From Wenxinia marina DSM 24838 (GTDB lineage: Bacteria; Pseudomonadota; Alphaproteobacteria; Rhodobacterales; Rhodobacteraceae), in the NCBI RefSeq assembly GCF_000379485.1, contig NZ_KB902289.1, forward strand, positions 1 through 64,000: DNA of 64,000 nt, read 5' to 3'. The notes beneath the pieces are model-generated. The model was not told the origin of the DNA and searched no databases. It saw only the letters and a list, made by a program, of their open reading frames with translations. Shown here in pieces: positions 47,813-57,315 of the stretch (the first letter of the stretch is position 1; every line of letters starts with the position of its first letter). The position numbers were made by a program, and so were the translations under genes.

Positions 47813-49523
47813 GGACGGACCATTGCGGCAGTGACTGCCCATGGGTGGTCTTGTCCCAGTAGAACGGGCGCACCAGCAATTCCGACAGGGCGCGCCACGC
47901 CGCGACGGTCGCGAGCGGAAAGTAGAGCAGCGTCGTCGGAATCCAGACGCACAGCCGCCCCTTGCCCGCCCGCACCGCACCGAGCGTCAGAACCGCCGCG
48001 TCCACGGCGAGCGCCAGCACGGTGATGGCCAGCAGCGCCCCGCGCCCGGCCGTGCCGGCGCCGGCATCGGCATCGGCGGCGAGCCACCAGATACCCCACA
48101 GCACCGGAGCCAGCAGGAACTGCGTCAGCGTGCCGAGGAGCAGCACCTGCAGTCCGGCGGCGCGCCAGAGGCCGAGGTCGCGGACCAGCCGCGAGGGCCG
48201 CCGGCTGTGCACGGCCCAGGTCGCGGCATAGCCCTTGAGCCAGCGCGTCCGCTGGCGCACCCAGGGCCAGGCGCGGGCGTTCGCCTCCTCCTGCGTGACC
48301 GTGCCGATCATCTCGGTGGCGTAGCCGTGGCGGGCGAGGCGGATGCCGAGGTCGGCATCCTCGGTCACGTTGTGGGCGTCCCAGCCGCCCACCGCTTCGA
48401 TCGCCGCACGGCGCAGGAACAGGGTCGTCCCCCCCAGCGGCACGACGAGGCCCAGCCGGACGAGGCCCGGCAGGACAACCCGGAACCAGCCGGCATATTC
48501 CAGAGTGAAACACCGGGCGAGCCAGTTCGCCGAGGTGTTGTAATAGTCGAGGCTGCCCTGCAGGCAGGCGGTCCTCGGGCCGGCCTTGGCGAACCGCGCC
48601 GCGACGAGACGGAGCTGGTCCGGCGCAGGCGCGTCCTCGGCATCGTAGATGCCGATGATGGACCCCCGCGCAAAGTCCAGAGCGAAGTTCAGCGCCCGTG
48701 GCTTGGTCCGCAGCGTGCCCTCCGGGACGGTGACGATCTGCGCGTAGGGGGGAAGCGCAGCCTCCGCGAGGGTGGCGGCCGTGGTCGCATCGTCCGCCTC
48801 GAGGATCAGGCACAGATCCAGCCGGTCGGGCGGGTAGTCCAGCGCCTCGAGCCGCTGCAGAAGGTGGGCCGCGATCTCCGTCTCCCGGTAGAGGGGAACG
48901 AGAAGGGAGATGAGCGGCAGGATATCGGGCATGTCCGTCGTCATCTCCCCGACCGGGGGTCCGGCCCGCAGGGTCGCGAGGAGGGCGGCCAGCTTGAGAA
49001 GCGTCGTCGCGACGAGCGTCAGCAGGACGAGGCCCATCAGCGCGGTGAGGAGCGTCGCGGGCGAGGTCAGCGACACCGCCGCCGCCGCCAGCGCGGCGAG
49101 GAGGCTCCAGGCGGTGCGGCGCCCCGCCGTCAGGCCGCGGCAGCTCTCGGCGGCGCGAACCCGGGTCTCGGCGCGGGCGACGAGTTCGGGCCCTGCCACC
49201 TCGATCAACGCGTCGCGAAGGGTCGCCCGGTCGCAGACCGCGAAGCGGATCGGGCCGAAGAGCGACTCCAGCCAGCTCACGGCCGTTCGCCCCTGCCGCG
49301 GCCGATCGGTCAGGACGACCGTCGCCCCGCCCAGGCGGCGCCAGGGAAGAACGCCGAGACGCAGCCAGTCCTGCGGCGGAAGCCGGCCGGCCAGGGAGGG
49401 GTCGGGACGCACCGCCCCGCGATCGAAGGGGATCGTCCCCGGTCGGCCGGGCCGGAGGGGCCGCGTCGCGGTGTTCGCCGCAGCCTTCGCCGGCAACGCG
49501 TCCTGTCGGTCGTTCCGTGCCAT
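47784..49523 (-). CDS. Cellulose-synthase-like family 2 glycosyltransferase
   Basis: 579 residues from ATG 49523 (49547 also possible). Layout: ~45 residues disordered; a small MshEN/GspE-N-like domain (~50-140, LPWRRLGGATVVLTDRPRQG); two helices (~150-195); GT2 catalytic domain with ILEADDAT, YDAEDAPAPDQLRL, TEDADLGIRL and the QRTRWLKG (QxxRW) motif; then 3-4 C-terminal helices. Those motifs mark a processive membrane synthase acting on a nucleotide sugar. The N-terminal domain is unusual for plain cellulose synthases; in its kin it can bind a cyclic dinucleotide. Confidence 0.87.
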   Translation of the reverse strand: MARNDRQDALPAKAAANTATRPLRPGRPGTIPFDRGAVRPDPSLAGRLPPQDWLRLGVLPWRRLGGATVVLTDRPRQGRTAVSWLESLFGPIRFAVCDRATLRDALIEVAGPELVARAETRVRAAESCRGLTAGRRTAWSLLAALAAAAVSLTSPATLLTALMGLVLLTLVATTLLKLAALLATLRAGPPVGEMTTDMPDILPLISLLVPLYRETEIAAHLLQRLEALDYPPDRLDLCLILEADDATTAATLAEAALPPYAQIVTVPEGTLRTKPRALNFALDFARGSIIGIYDAEDAPAPDQLRLVAARFAKAGPRTACLQGSLDYYNTSANWLARCFTLEYAGWFRVVLPGLVRLGLVVPLGGTTLFLRRAAIEAVGGWDAHNVTEDADLGIRLARHGYATEMIGTVTQEEANARAWPWVRQRTRWLKGYAATWAVHSRRPSRLVRDLGLWRAAGLQVLLLGTLTQFLLAPVLWGIWWLAADADAGAGTAGRGALLAITVLALAVDAAVLTLGAVRAGKGRLCVWIPTTLLYFPLATVAAWRALSELLVRPFYWDKTTHGQSLPQWSVPNPPGRHPA

Positions 49524-49633
49524 GGCGCCCCCTGTCGGAGGTACCATTCCGCGCCTTGGTTAATTCGCGGTTAAGCAGCCCGCGGGGCGCGCCGCCCAGA
49601 TGCCGCCGGGCGCCTCCCGCGCAAGGGCTCTCG

Positions 49634-50791
49634 TCAGGCCGGTGTCTTGCGGCGGTCCATCGCCTCGGCGAAGCGCTCGAACAGGTAGTAGCTGTCCTGC
49701 GGGCCGGGGGACGCCTCGGGGTGGTACTGGACCGAGTAGACCGATCGTCCGTCCATGCGGATGCCGCAGTTCGACCCGTCGAACAGCGACACGTGCGTCT
49801 CGCGCACGTCCGACGGCAGGGTCTGGCTGTCCACGGTGAAACCGTGGTTCATCGACGTGATCTCGACCTTGCCGGTCTCGAGATCCTTCACCGGATGGTT
49901 CGCGCCGTGGTGGCCGTGGTTCATCTTCACCGTCTTCGCGCCGAGCGCGAGCGCCAGCATCTGGTGGCCGAGGCAGATGCCGAACATCGGCACCTCGCTG
50001 CGGTCGAGGACGCCGCGGATCGCCGGCACCGCGTACTCTCCCGTCGCCGCCGGATCGCCCGGGCCGTTCGACAGGAACACGCCGTCCGGCTCCAGCGCCA
50101 GGATGTCGTCGGCGGTCGCCGTGGCCGGCAGGACGGTCACGTCCGCGCCCGAGGAGGCGAGGCAGCGCAGGATGTTGCGCTTGGCGCCGTAATCGACGGC
50201 GACGACACGGTGGCGCGGGGTCTCCTGCCGGGCATAGCCGATCGGCCAGGCCCAGCGCATCTCGTCCCAGCGGTACGACTGTGCGCAGGTCACGCCCTTG
50301 GCGAGGTCGAGACCGACGAGCCCGCGGAAAGAGCGCGCGGCGGCGACCAGCGCCTCGATGTCGAACCGGCCCTCGGGATCGTGCGCCAGCGCCACGTGCG
50401 GCGCGCCCTGCTGCCGGATCGCCCGGGTCAGCCGCCGGGTGTCGACGCCGCCCATCGCGATGCGGCCGCGCCGGGCCAGCCAGTCGGACAGCGGCTCCGC
50501 CGCGCGCCAGTTCGACGGCTCGGTCGGGTCCCACTTCACCACCATGCCCTCGGCCACGGGGTCCGCCGTCTCGTCATCCTCGGGGTTCACGCCGACATTG
50601 CCGACATGGGGGAAGGTGAAGGTCACGACCTGCCCGGCATAGGACGGGTCGGTCATGATCTCCTGGTACCCGGTCATCGAGGTGTTGAAGCACAGCTCGG
50701 CCGTCGTCACCCCGGTCGCGCCGAAGCCGCGGCCGTAGAACAGCGTCCCGTCGGCGAGGGCGAGGCAGGCGGTCGGGATCGTGCGGGGCAT
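49634..50791 (-). CDS. carA: Carbamoyl-phosphate synthase small (glutaminase) subunit
   Basis: 385 residues. N-terminal domain with FGATGVTTAELCFNTSMTGY, then class I glutamine amidotransferase triad: Cys in MFGICLGHQMLALALGA, His and Glu in SVQYHPEASPGPQDS. Supplies ammonia to CarB for arginine and pyrimidine synthesis; carB is not in the window. Divergent from the YqeY gene. Confidence 0.97.
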   Translation of the reverse strand: MPRTIPTACLALADGTLFYGRGFGATGVTTAELCFNTSMTGYQEIMTDPSYAGQVVTFTFPHVGNVGVNPEDDETADPVAEGMVVKWDPTEPSNWRAAEPLSDWLARRGRIAMGGVDTRRLTRAIRQQGAPHVALAHDPEGRFDIEALVAAARSFRGLVGLDLAKGVTCAQSYRWDEMRWAWPIGYARQETPRHRVVAVDYGAKRNILRCLASSGADVTVLPATATADDILALEPDGVFLSNGPGDPAATGEYAVPAIRGVLDRSEVPMFGICLGHQMLALALGAKTVKMNHGHHGANHPVKDLETGKVEITSMNHGFTVDSQTLPSDVRETHVSLFDGSNCGIRMDGRSVYSVQYHPEASPGPQDSYYLFERFAEAMDRRKTPA

Positions 50792-51000
50792 GGCGGGCTC
50801 CTGGGACGGGCGGGCGCCGGGTGTGCCGGGCCGACCGGCCCGGGGCGCGCGGATCGCTGCGCGGTCTACGGGGGGCGCCCGGAGGGGTCAAGGGCCGGCG
50901 GGCCGCGCGCTCGTGACCTCGGGTCCCGGCCCGTTGAAAGGGGCCGGCGGAGCGGATACCTTGGCCCCTTGCCTCCCACCACTCAAGGACCGGCACCCAC

Positions 51001-51465
51001 ATGACGACGGACATGCGCGGGCGCATCAACGCCGCCCTCAAGGACGCGATGCGCTCGAAGGAGGCCGAGCGGCTGTCGACGCTGCGGCTGATCAACGCCG
51101 CCATCAAGGACCGCGACATCGCGGCCCGTGGCGAGGGCGAGGATGGCGGCGTGTCGGACGACGTCGTGCTGTCGATCCTCGGCCGCATGGTCAAGCAGCG
51201 GCAGGAGAGCGCCCGCGCCTACGAGGAGGGCGGCCGGCTGGAACTGGCCGAGAAGGAGATCGAAGAGGTAAAGGTGATCGAGGAGTTCCTGCCGCGCCAG
51301 CTGGACGAGGCGGAAACCGAGTCCGCCATCGACACCGCGATCGCCGAGGTCGGTGCGACCTCGATCCGCGACATGGGCAAGGTCATGGGCGTCCTCAAGG
51401 AGCGACATGCCGGCCAGATGGATTTCGGCCGGGTCGGGCCGATGGTGAAGAACCGTCTGGGCTGA
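51001..51465 (+). CDS. GatB/YqeY-domain protein
   Basis: 154 residues, usual YqeY length. MRGRINAALKDAMRSKEAER at the N-terminus, and LPRQLDEAETESAIDTAIAE with DMGKVMGVLKERHAGQMDFG later, as in YqeY and the GatB tail. Possibly involved in tRNA or amidation chemistry, but no activity is established. Its position next to carA is common in Rhodobacterales. Confidence 0.92.
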   Translation: MTTDMRGRINAALKDAMRSKEAERLSTLRLINAAIKDRDIAARGEGEDGGVSDDVVLSILGRMVKQRQESARAYEEGGRLELAEKEIEEVKVIEEFLPRQLDEAETESAIDTAIAEVGATSIRDMGKVMGVLKERHAGQMDFGRVGPMVKNRLG

Positions 51466-51598
51466 CGCACCGGCGGTTCGGCGAGAGCCCGCCGGCCGGT
51501 CCGTCTTTCGCAAATTTGTCTGGAACACTGCGGCGCTGACGGCGTTTCGTCGGCTGCGCTTAACGTAATGTAAGTTGTTCTGTGGAGGAGATGGGGCC

Positions 51599-51766
51599 AT
51601 GTTGGCACAATCCCGAACCCAGCAACAGGCTGCCCGCCAGGCGCTCGACGCCAAGCGCGGCCGGCTCGATCCCCGCCGGCTGACCAGCCAGTCGCGCGAC
51701 CTGTTCGACTGGCTGACCGAAACCGAGCTGGAAGAGCTCGCCTGGCCGATCGGCAGCGCCGCCTGA
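51599..51766 (+). CDS. 55-residue uncharacterised protein
   Basis: MLAQSRTQQQAARQALDAKR, then a basic linker and an acidic amphipathic tail (RDLFDWLTETELEELAWPIG). GGAGGAG sits 8 nt before ATG 51599, and the upstream 80 nt is AT-rich with CTTAACGTAATGTAAG, promoter-like for this genome. The composition is protein-like; it converges on the DUF2244 gene. Not recognised. Confidence 0.6.
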   Translation: MLAQSRTQQQAARQALDAKRGRLDPRRLTSQSRDLFDWLTETELEELAWPIGSAA

Positions 51767-51768
51767 GA

Positions 51769-52281
51769 TCAGGCGTCCGGGCGCCGCGACAGCGCCGCGA
51801 CCCGTCGCTGCAGGTCGGTGCGCAGCGCGCGCCGTTCTTCCGGGCTGAGGAACGCGCCGAGCTCGACCTCGCGTCCGGCGCCCCGGAGGGTCAGGTAACC
51901 CTCGACCGGGCCGCCCTCTTCATGGAGGCGGATCTCGACCCAGTAGGGGTCCGCCTCCCATGTCTGCTCGGCCTTGCGCGGGGCAGAGCGGACCAGCCGC
52001 ATCCGGTCCGGCCACAGGCCCAGCACCTCGGTCAGCGCGCCGTCCCCGGTGGAGCGCCGCAGCGCCCACCACAGCGCGGCGATGGCGCCCAGAAGAAAGG
52101 GCAGGAGCCCCCACAGCACCGCCGAGCCCAGCACGGCGACCAGCGGCAGCGCCAGCATCACCGCCATGAACGAGATCGCCCAGACGAAGCCGACCGGCGG
52201 CAGCGAGCGGTGCGGCCACAGGTGCAGTTCCGCGGCGGGCGCGCCGGGATCGGGCTCGGGAATCGTCCAGCGGTAGGGCAT
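51769..52281 (-). CDS. DUF2244-family membrane protein
   Basis: 170 residues with two adjacent helices (~33-70: [20 protein letters not shown] and [20 protein letters not shown]), then a soluble beta-rich domain with [10 protein letters not shown]-type [10 protein letters not shown] and W[11 protein letters not shown]. Order and length match DUF2244; function unknown. Converges with the 55-residue ORF with only a 2-nt gap. Confidence 0.8.
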   Translation of the reverse strand: MPYRWTIPEPDPGAPAAELHLWPHRSLPPVGFVWAISFMAVMLALPLVAVLGSAVLWGLLPFLLGAIAALWWALRRSTGDGALTEVLGLWPDRMRLVRSAPRKAEQTWEADPYWVEIRLHEEGGPVEGYLTLRGAGREVELGAFLSPEERRALRTDLQRRVAALSRRPDA

Positions 52282-52366
52282 CGGCCTTGGTCATCGTGCG
52301 GCGTCCACGCGCCGCGGCGGGCGATGTAGGCCGGGGCGCGGCGGGATCACGCCCCGGCGGATCGGG

Positions 52367-53662
52367 TCAGAGGTCGGTGTAGACCGGGAACCGCTCACAC
52401 AGCGCCTCGACCTCGGCCTTCACCTCGGCCTCGACCGCGCCGTTGTCCTCGGCGCCGTTCGCAGCCAGCCCCTCGACGACGCGGGTGATCCAGCGGGCGA
52501 TCTGCCGGAACTCCGGCTCGCCGAAGCCGCGGGTCGTGGCCGCCGGGCTGCCGAGGCGGATGCCGGACGTCACGGTCGGCTTCTCGGGGTCGAACGGGAT
52601 GCCGTTCTTGTTGCAGGTGATGTGCGCACGGCCCAGCGCGGCCTCGGTCTCGTTGCCCTTCACGCCCTTCGGCCGCAGGTCGACCAGCATCACGTGGCTG
52701 TCCGTCCCGCCGGTGACGATGTCGAGCCCGCCCTTCATCAGCTCGTCCGCCAGCGCCTGCGCGTTCTTGACCACCAGCTCCTGATAGGTGCGGAACTCCG
52801 GCCGCAGCGCCTCGCCGAAGGCGACGGCCTTGGCGGCGATCACATGCATCAGCGGCCCACCCTGGATGCCCGGGAAGATGGCGGAGTTCACCTTCTTGGC
52901 GATGCCTTCGTCATTGGTGACGATCATCCCCCCGCGCGGGCCCCGCAGCGTCTTGTGCGTCGTGGTCGTCGCGACATGCGCATGCGGGAAGGGCGAGGGG
53001 TAGAGGCCCGCCGCCACCAGCCCCGCGAAGTGCGCCATGTCGACCATCAGATACGCGCCGACGCTGTCCGCGATCTCGCGCATCCGGGCGAAGTCGATGA
53101 TCCGCGGGATCGCCGAGCCGCCTGCGATGATGAGTTTCGGCTGGTGCTCCGCCGCAAGCGCCGCGATCTGATCGTAGTCGATGCGGCTGTCCTGCTGGCG
53201 CACGCCGTACTGGATGGCGTTGAACCACTTGCCCGACTGGTTCGGCTTCGCGCCGTGGGTGAGGTGCCCGCCCGCGTCGAGGCTCTGGCCGAGGATCGTG
53301 TCGCCGGGCTTCAGCAGCGCCTGGAACACGCCCTGGTTCGCCTGGCTGCCGGAGTTCGGCTGCACGTTGGCGAAGCCGCAGTTGAACAGCTCCTTCGCCC
53401 GCGCGATCGCCAGCTCCTCGGCGACGTCGACCCATTCGCAGCCGCCGTAGTAGCGCCGGCCGGGATAGCCTTCGGCGTACTTGTTCGTCATCACCGAGCC
53501 CTGCGCCTGCAGGACCGCCTTGGAGACGACGTTCTCGGACGCGATCAGCTCGATCTCGTGGCGCTGGCGGCCCAGCTCGCCGGCGATGGCGCGGGCGATC
53601 TCGGGGTCGCGGCTGGCGAGGTCCTCGGTGAAGAAACCGGGGTCGCGGGTGGGGGCGTTCAT
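52367..53662 (-). CDS. glyA: Serine hydroxymethyltransferase
   Basis: 431 residues. PLP lysine in [20 protein letters not shown], substrate-binding [20 protein letters not shown] near the N-terminus and GGHLTHGAK in the centre. Converts serine and tetrahydrofolate to glycine and methylene-THF, linking to folate and glycine use nearby. Appears monocistronic. Confidence 0.97.
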   Translation of the reverse strand: MNAPTRDPGFFTEDLASRDPEIARAIAGELGRQRHEIELIASENVVSKAVLQAQGSVMTNKYAEGYPGRRYYGGCEWVDVAEELAIARAKELFNCGFANVQPNSGSQANQGVFQALLKPGDTILGQSLDAGGHLTHGAKPNQSGKWFNAIQYGVRQQDSRIDYDQIAALAAEHQPKLIIAGGSAIPRIIDFARMREIADSVGAYLMVDMAHFAGLVAAGLYPSPFPHAHVATTTTHKTLRGPRGGMIVTNDEGIAKKVNSAIFPGIQGGPLMHVIAAKAVAFGEALRPEFRTYQELVVKNAQALADELMKGGLDIVTGGTDSHVMLVDLRPKGVKGNETEAALGRAHITCNKNGIPFDPEKPTVTSGIRLGSPAATTRGFGEPEFRQIARWITRVVEGLAANGAEDNGAVEAEVKAEVEALCERFPVYTDL

Positions 53663-53848
53663 GCGGGCGCTCCTCGGGGCTGGACGGGCTGGCGCCCTCT
53701 TAGCGGACCGCTCCCCGCGTCAAAAGCGCCAATGCGACACGGCGCGGGTACTCTGCGGCGGCGCACGTTTCCGGTGCGCCCCTTGCCTTTCCGATCCGCG
53801 TCGGCCCATCCTCCGCCTCGCGCGGGACCGGAGGGGACGCCAGACGCC

Positions 53849-54610
53849 ATGCCGATGACGATCGCCTTCGTGGCGAGCGAGGCGCCGCTCGCCCGCGAGG
53901 CCCGCGACCGCCTCGCCGCCCGCTACGGCGATGCCGAGGTGGACGAGGCGGACGTCCTCGTCGCCCTCGGCGGCGACGGCTTCATGCTGCAGACGCTGCA
54001 CGCCACCGAGGGGCTGGACCTGCCGGTCTACGGGATGAACCGGGGCACCGTCGGCTTCCTGATGAACGGCTACGCCGAGGACGACCTGCCCGAGCGGGTG
54101 GCCGATGCCGAGGAGGCGCTGCTGAACCCGCTGGCGATGCGGGCGACCGACCTCGAGGACGAGGTGCACGAGGGCCTCGCCATCAACGAGGTGTCGCTGC
54201 TGCGCGCCGGGCCGCAGGCGGCCAAGCTGCGGGTCTGGGTCGACGGCCGGATGCGGATGGAGGAGCTGGTCTGCGACGGCGCCCTCGTCGCGACGCCCGC
54301 CGGATCGACCGCCTACAACTATTCCGCCCACGGCCCGATCCTGCCCATCGGCTCCGGCGTCCTGGCCCTCACCGCCATCGCGCCGTTCCGGCCGCGCCGC
54401 TGGCGCGGCGCGCTGCTGCCGAAGCGGGCGGAGGTGGTATTCGAGGTGCTCGACGCCGAGCGGCGGCCGGTCATGGCCGATGCGGACACGCGGTCGGTCA
54501 AGTTCGTGCGCCGGGTGGAGATTCGCAGCGAGCCGGCGGTGGCGCACCGGCTGCTGTTCGATCCCGGCCACGGGCTGGAGGAGCGGCTGATTCGCGAGCA
54601 GTTCGCCTGA
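53849..54610 (+). CDS. nadK: NAD kinase
   Basis: 253 residues, short form. GGDG motif in [20 protein letters not shown], substrate loops [15 protein letters not shown] and the conserved [20 protein letters not shown]. Phosphorylates NAD to NADP. ATG 53849 chosen; ATG 53855 two codons later is also possible, and GGAGGGG is 12 nt upstream. Confidence 0.95.
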   Translation: MPMTIAFVASEAPLAREARDRLAARYGDAEVDEADVLVALGGDGFMLQTLHATEGLDLPVYGMNRGTVGFLMNGYAEDDLPERVADAEEALLNPLAMRATDLEDEVHEGLAINEVSLLRAGPQAAKLRVWVDGRMRMEELVCDGALVATPAGSTAYNYSAHGPILPIGSGVLALTAIAPFRPRRWRGALLPKRAEVVFEVLDAERRPVMADADTRSVKFVRRVEIRSEPAVAHRLLFDPGHGLEERLIREQFA

Positions 54611-54704
54611 GGTGGGTGGGCTCCGCGGCGAAGACCCGTAGGGAACTGCCGCTCCGCGGTATCTTCTAGACCCGCCCGGAATCAGCCGCGCAAGCGGCCC
54701 GGGC

Positions 54705-54733
54705 AGCGTCTGGCCGCCCCCCGGCCAGACGCT
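54705..54733. terminator. GC-rich stem-loop downstream of nadK
   Basis: 12-bp perfect arms (AGCGTCTGGCCG and its complement) around CCCCC, ~95 nt past the nadK stop. No U-tract; a terminator or REP-like element. Confidence 0.5.
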
Positions 54734-54846
54734 ACCTCGCCACCTGCGAGACGATCGAGGTTGTCCGGGGGTGGAGAGATAAACCGCTCTCACCGCATCG
54801 TTGGCGCGTCCGGCCGCGGCCAGACGCCGCCCTGACGTCGATCACC

Positions 54847-54867
54847 GTCCCGGGCCTGACCCGGGAC
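54847..54867. repeat. Alphaproteobacterial-type intergenic palindrome
   Basis: GTCCCGGG (54847-54854), CCTGA, CCCGGGAC (54860-54867). Such CCCGGG-N5-CCCGGG palindromes are a common dispersed intergenic repeat in alphaproteobacteria. I saw only one copy in this window. Confidence 0.55.
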
Positions 54868-55080
54868 CTCGCGCAGCACGGGACTTCGTTGCATCAAGGC
54901 CCGGCCCGTGCCGCGCCTCCCTGCCCGACAGCCCCCAAACACCCCGTCCGATAGGCAATAGCGCCGCCGCACTCATCGGCTAACTTCCCGCCGATATTGG
55001 GTATTTCTGCCACACCCCCCAGCTTCGTCCTCACCGGCGCCGCTCATCCCGAGGCGCCCTCAGCAGATGGAGCTGCCGAC

Positions 55081-55518
55081 ATGACGACCACGATCCTCAC
55101 CCGCCTCGCCGCCTCCGGCGCGATCGTCCTTGCCCTCGCCAGTGGCGCCGCCGCCGAGCCGAACCGCGTCACCGTCGACCAGTGGGGCGGCTGGAACGAG
55201 CTGGGCCTCTACCAGGGCGGCGGGCACAACCGCATGACCGTGACCCAGAACGGGCGCGGCAACACGACGATCTCGGCGCAGGACGGCTGGCGCAACCGCA
55301 CCGTCGTCGGCCAGTCCGGGGCCCACAACCAGGTGACGACCGACCAGACCGGCCGCTGCAACGTCCTCGGCGTCGCGCAGATCGGCCGCGGGCTCGACGC
55401 CGACGTCCGCCAGACCGGCCGCTGCAACGCGCTGGGCGTGATCCAGGCCGGCCGCGGCAGCGACGCCTACGTCCGCCAGGGCGGCCGCGGCAACGTCGCG
55501 GTGATCGTCCAGGAGTGA
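55081..55518 (+). CDS. Curlin-repeat amyloid subunit (CsgA-like)
   Basis: 145 residues. Signal peptide 1-~25 (GAAAEP). From residue 34 to the end, Gln recurs at exact 11-residue spacing (34, 45, 56, 67, 78, 89, 100, 111, 122, 133, 144) and Asn at 39, 50, 61, 72, 83, 94, 116 and 138, the Q-x-G-x2-N ladder of curlin strands. Two Cys (93, 115) sit in equivalent loops. Secreted, would polymerise into extracellular amyloid fibres. ATG 55081 has GGAG 8 nt upstream. Which of the two curlin genes here is the major subunit is inferred from length only. Confidence 0.87.
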   Translation: MTTTILTRLAASGAIVLALASGAAAEPNRVTVDQWGGWNELGLYQGGGHNRMTVTQNGRGNTTISAQDGWRNRTVVGQSGAHNQVTTDQTGRCNVLGVAQIGRGLDADVRQTGRCNALGVIQAGRGSDAYVRQGGRGNVAVIVQE

Positions 55519-55588
55519 CCGACACGGAGGCGCGGGACGAGTTCCCGCGCCGCCACCCCACCCGGAGACACCACCCGGAGACAAGGAG

Positions 55589-55954
55589 ATGCACATGACC
55601 CCCGTCACGACCTCCACCCTCGCCGTCCTCTCTCTTCTCGGCGCCTGCGCCGCGCCGGCCACCGTGCCGGACACGGCCCAACCCGAGGCCGCCCGCGCGG
55701 CGATCGGTCCCGACTGCCGGCTCGAGCGGGACGGCGGCACCTGGCGCGCCATCGTCGCGGCGGACGCTGCCGTTTCGGGCAGCTACGCGCTCGACCTGTC
55801 GCGGCCGGGCCTGTCGATGCGGCAGGACGGACCGTTCTCCGCGGCCGCGGGCGAGACCCTGCTCCTCGGCGAGGCGACCGTCGGCGACGTGCCCGGCGCG
55901 AGCCTGTCCATCACCGTCGGCGGCCGCACCCGCGACTGCCCGATCGAGCGCTGA
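55589..55954 (+). CDS. csgH: CsgH-like curli chaperone, probable lipoprotein
   Basis: 121 residues. A lipobox-like LLGAC puts a lipidation Cys at position 20. The rest reads as a small beta-sandwich: SGSYALDLSRPGLSMRQDGP, FSAAAGETLLLGEATVG, and a final TVGGRTRDC, resembling alphaproteobacterial CsgH (CsgC-like), which holds curlin soluble in the periplasm. Position between two curlin genes supports it. Cys-Cys pairing (43 and 117, approx.) is possible. Confidence 0.7.
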   Translation: MHMTPVTTSTLAVLSLLGACAAPATVPDTAQPEAARAAIGPDCRLERDGGTWRAIVAADAAVSGSYALDLSRPGLSMRQDGPFSAAAGETLLLGEATVGDVPGASLSITVGGRTRDCPIER

Positions 55955-55967
55955 GGGAGAGGGGGAC

Positions 55968-56339
55968 ATGCTGAGACCGCTTCTTCTCGCCGCCGCCCTC
56001 GCCGCGCCGCTGCCTGCGGCGGCGGACGGCACGATCCGCTTCGACTGGCAGGCCCGCACCGCCGAGGAGGCGGCGCTGTTCGACCTCGGCCTGACGCTCT
56101 ACGGCTTGCGCCACGGCGCCGACGTGCGCCAACGCGGCGCCGGCAACGGCGCCGGGGTGAGCCAGAGCGGCGCCGGCAACCGGGCGCTGATCCGCCAGCG
56201 GGGCCGCGGCCACGCGGCCGACGTCCGGCAGAGCGGCGGCGGCAACGCGCAGGCCGTCTTCCAGTTCGGCCGGGGCACCGACAGCCGCGTGGTGCAGCGG
56301 GGCGGGCAGTCCGGTCTGAGCCTGCTGTTCGGCTTCTAG
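55968..56339 (+). CDS. Curlin-repeat protein, possible nucleator (CsgB-like)
   Basis: 123 residues. Signal peptide 1-19. A non-repeat segment (20-48) precedes six repeats with Gln at 55, 66, 77, 88, 99 and 110 and Asn at 60, 71 and 93, again an exact 11-residue period. Several repeats carry Arg (VRQRG, IRQRG, VVQRG) as in E. coli CsgB-type repeats, and the C-terminus is hydrophobic (SGLSLLFGF), consistent with membrane-bound nucleation. Stop lies 4 nt into the convergent MBL gene. Confidence 0.8.
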   Translation: MLRPLLLAAALAAPLPAAADGTIRFDWQARTAEEAALFDLGLTLYGLRHGADVRQRGAGNGAGVSQSGAGNRALIRQRGRGHAADVRQSGGGNAQAVFQFGRGTDSRVVQRGGQSGLSLLFGF

Positions 56340-57043
56340 GACCGGGCCGCGGCGCGCTCCGCCTCGGCGAGGGCGCGCTGCAGCGCCGGTCCGGCGTCCG
56401 GGACCGCCGGGCCGTGCACCGGGAAGATCGCCGTCGGCGACTGGGCCGCCAGACGGCGCGCGCTGTCCACCGCCATCGGCAGGCTGGCGGTCGCGAAGTA
56501 GGGGAAGGGGAAGCGTAGCCGGAAGACGCCGCTCACGTGCAGCCCGCCCCCGGCCGAGATCAGCGCGTCGCCGCTGAAGAGGTGGCCGGTCGGCTCGTGA
56601 AGGTAGGACACGTGCCCCACCGCGTGGCCGGGCGTGGCGATCGTGCGGAACCCCGCGACCACGTCGCCGTCCGCGACCAGCCGGCCGGGCCGCGTCTTCA
56701 CCGTGGTGTAGCCGCCCCGGAGCTTCATGCCCGCCTCGTCCGGATCGAGACTGCGGTCCCCCGCCAGCAGCCGCGCCGTCCGCGCCGAGGCGACGACCTC
56801 GACGTCGGGCAGCGCCGCCGTCAGCGCGTCGAGGGCGCCGACGTGGTCGGAATGGGCGTGGGTGATCAGCACGCGCGCGAGCGGCTTGCCGATCCGCTCC
56901 ACCTCGGCCAGCACGCCCTTGTGCGAGCCCGCGAAGTTGGTGTCGATCAGCGTGAGATCGTTCTCGTGCTCCACGAGGTGGCACGAGAAGGCGCCGAGCC
57001 GGACGATCTGCCGGACGGACGGCGCGGGGTGGAGGGTCGGCAT
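56336..57043 (-). CDS. Metallo-beta-lactamase-fold hydrolase
   Basis: 235 residues from ATG 57043 with GAAGGCG upstream. Zinc motif THAHSDHVGA (His62, His64, Asp66, His67), then TPGHAVGHVSYLHEPTGHLF with FSGDALIS and a final VHGPA. Glyoxalase-II/lactonase-like subgroup; substrate unknown. Converges on, and overlaps by 4 nt, the curlin gene. Confidence 0.87.
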   Translation of the reverse strand: MPTLHPAPSVRQIVRLGAFSCHLVEHENDLTLIDTNFAGSHKGVLAEVERIGKPLARVLITHAHSDHVGALDALTAALPDVEVVASARTARLLAGDRSLDPDEAGMKLRGGYTTVKTRPGRLVADGDVVAGFRTIATPGHAVGHVSYLHEPTGHLFSGDALISAGGGLHVSGVFRLRFPFPYFATASLPMAVDSARRLAAQSPTAIFPVHGPAVPDAGPALQRALAEAERAAARS

Positions 57044-57315
57044 CGGTTTCGCCTTCTGCAGGGGGCGGCGGGTCGCCATGGCCCGCGGCCGGAGACCCAT
57101 CGTGACCGTCAGAGTGCCGCGGCCAGCGGTGAGTTGAAAGGCCGGTCGATGCCGCTGCGAAGCTCGGCGCTCGCAATGGAGTGGCCCGCGTCCTGCGTGG
57201 GCCGGTCCGCGTGCGCGGATGCACGACCCATTGCCGTTCGTCCCCCTCGATCGTTCGCGCCCCTTCCGGCGCCTGCCGGACACCGGCATCGGCGCTGCGT
57301 GTCGCGATGAAATTG

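Larger units (their letters stand above)
54611..55080. other. Repeat-bearing spacer upstream of the curli locus
   Basis: About 470 nt with no convincing gene. It contains two strong palindromes (54705-54733 and 54847-54867) and must hold the curli promoter. Short open frames here have spurious composition. Confidence 0.5.

Noticed and set aside
55165-55510. Repetitive sequence read as a CRISPR-like array
   Set aside because: The 33-nt periodicity comes from curlin codons (11 residues); units differ in sequence and lie in a good reading frame.
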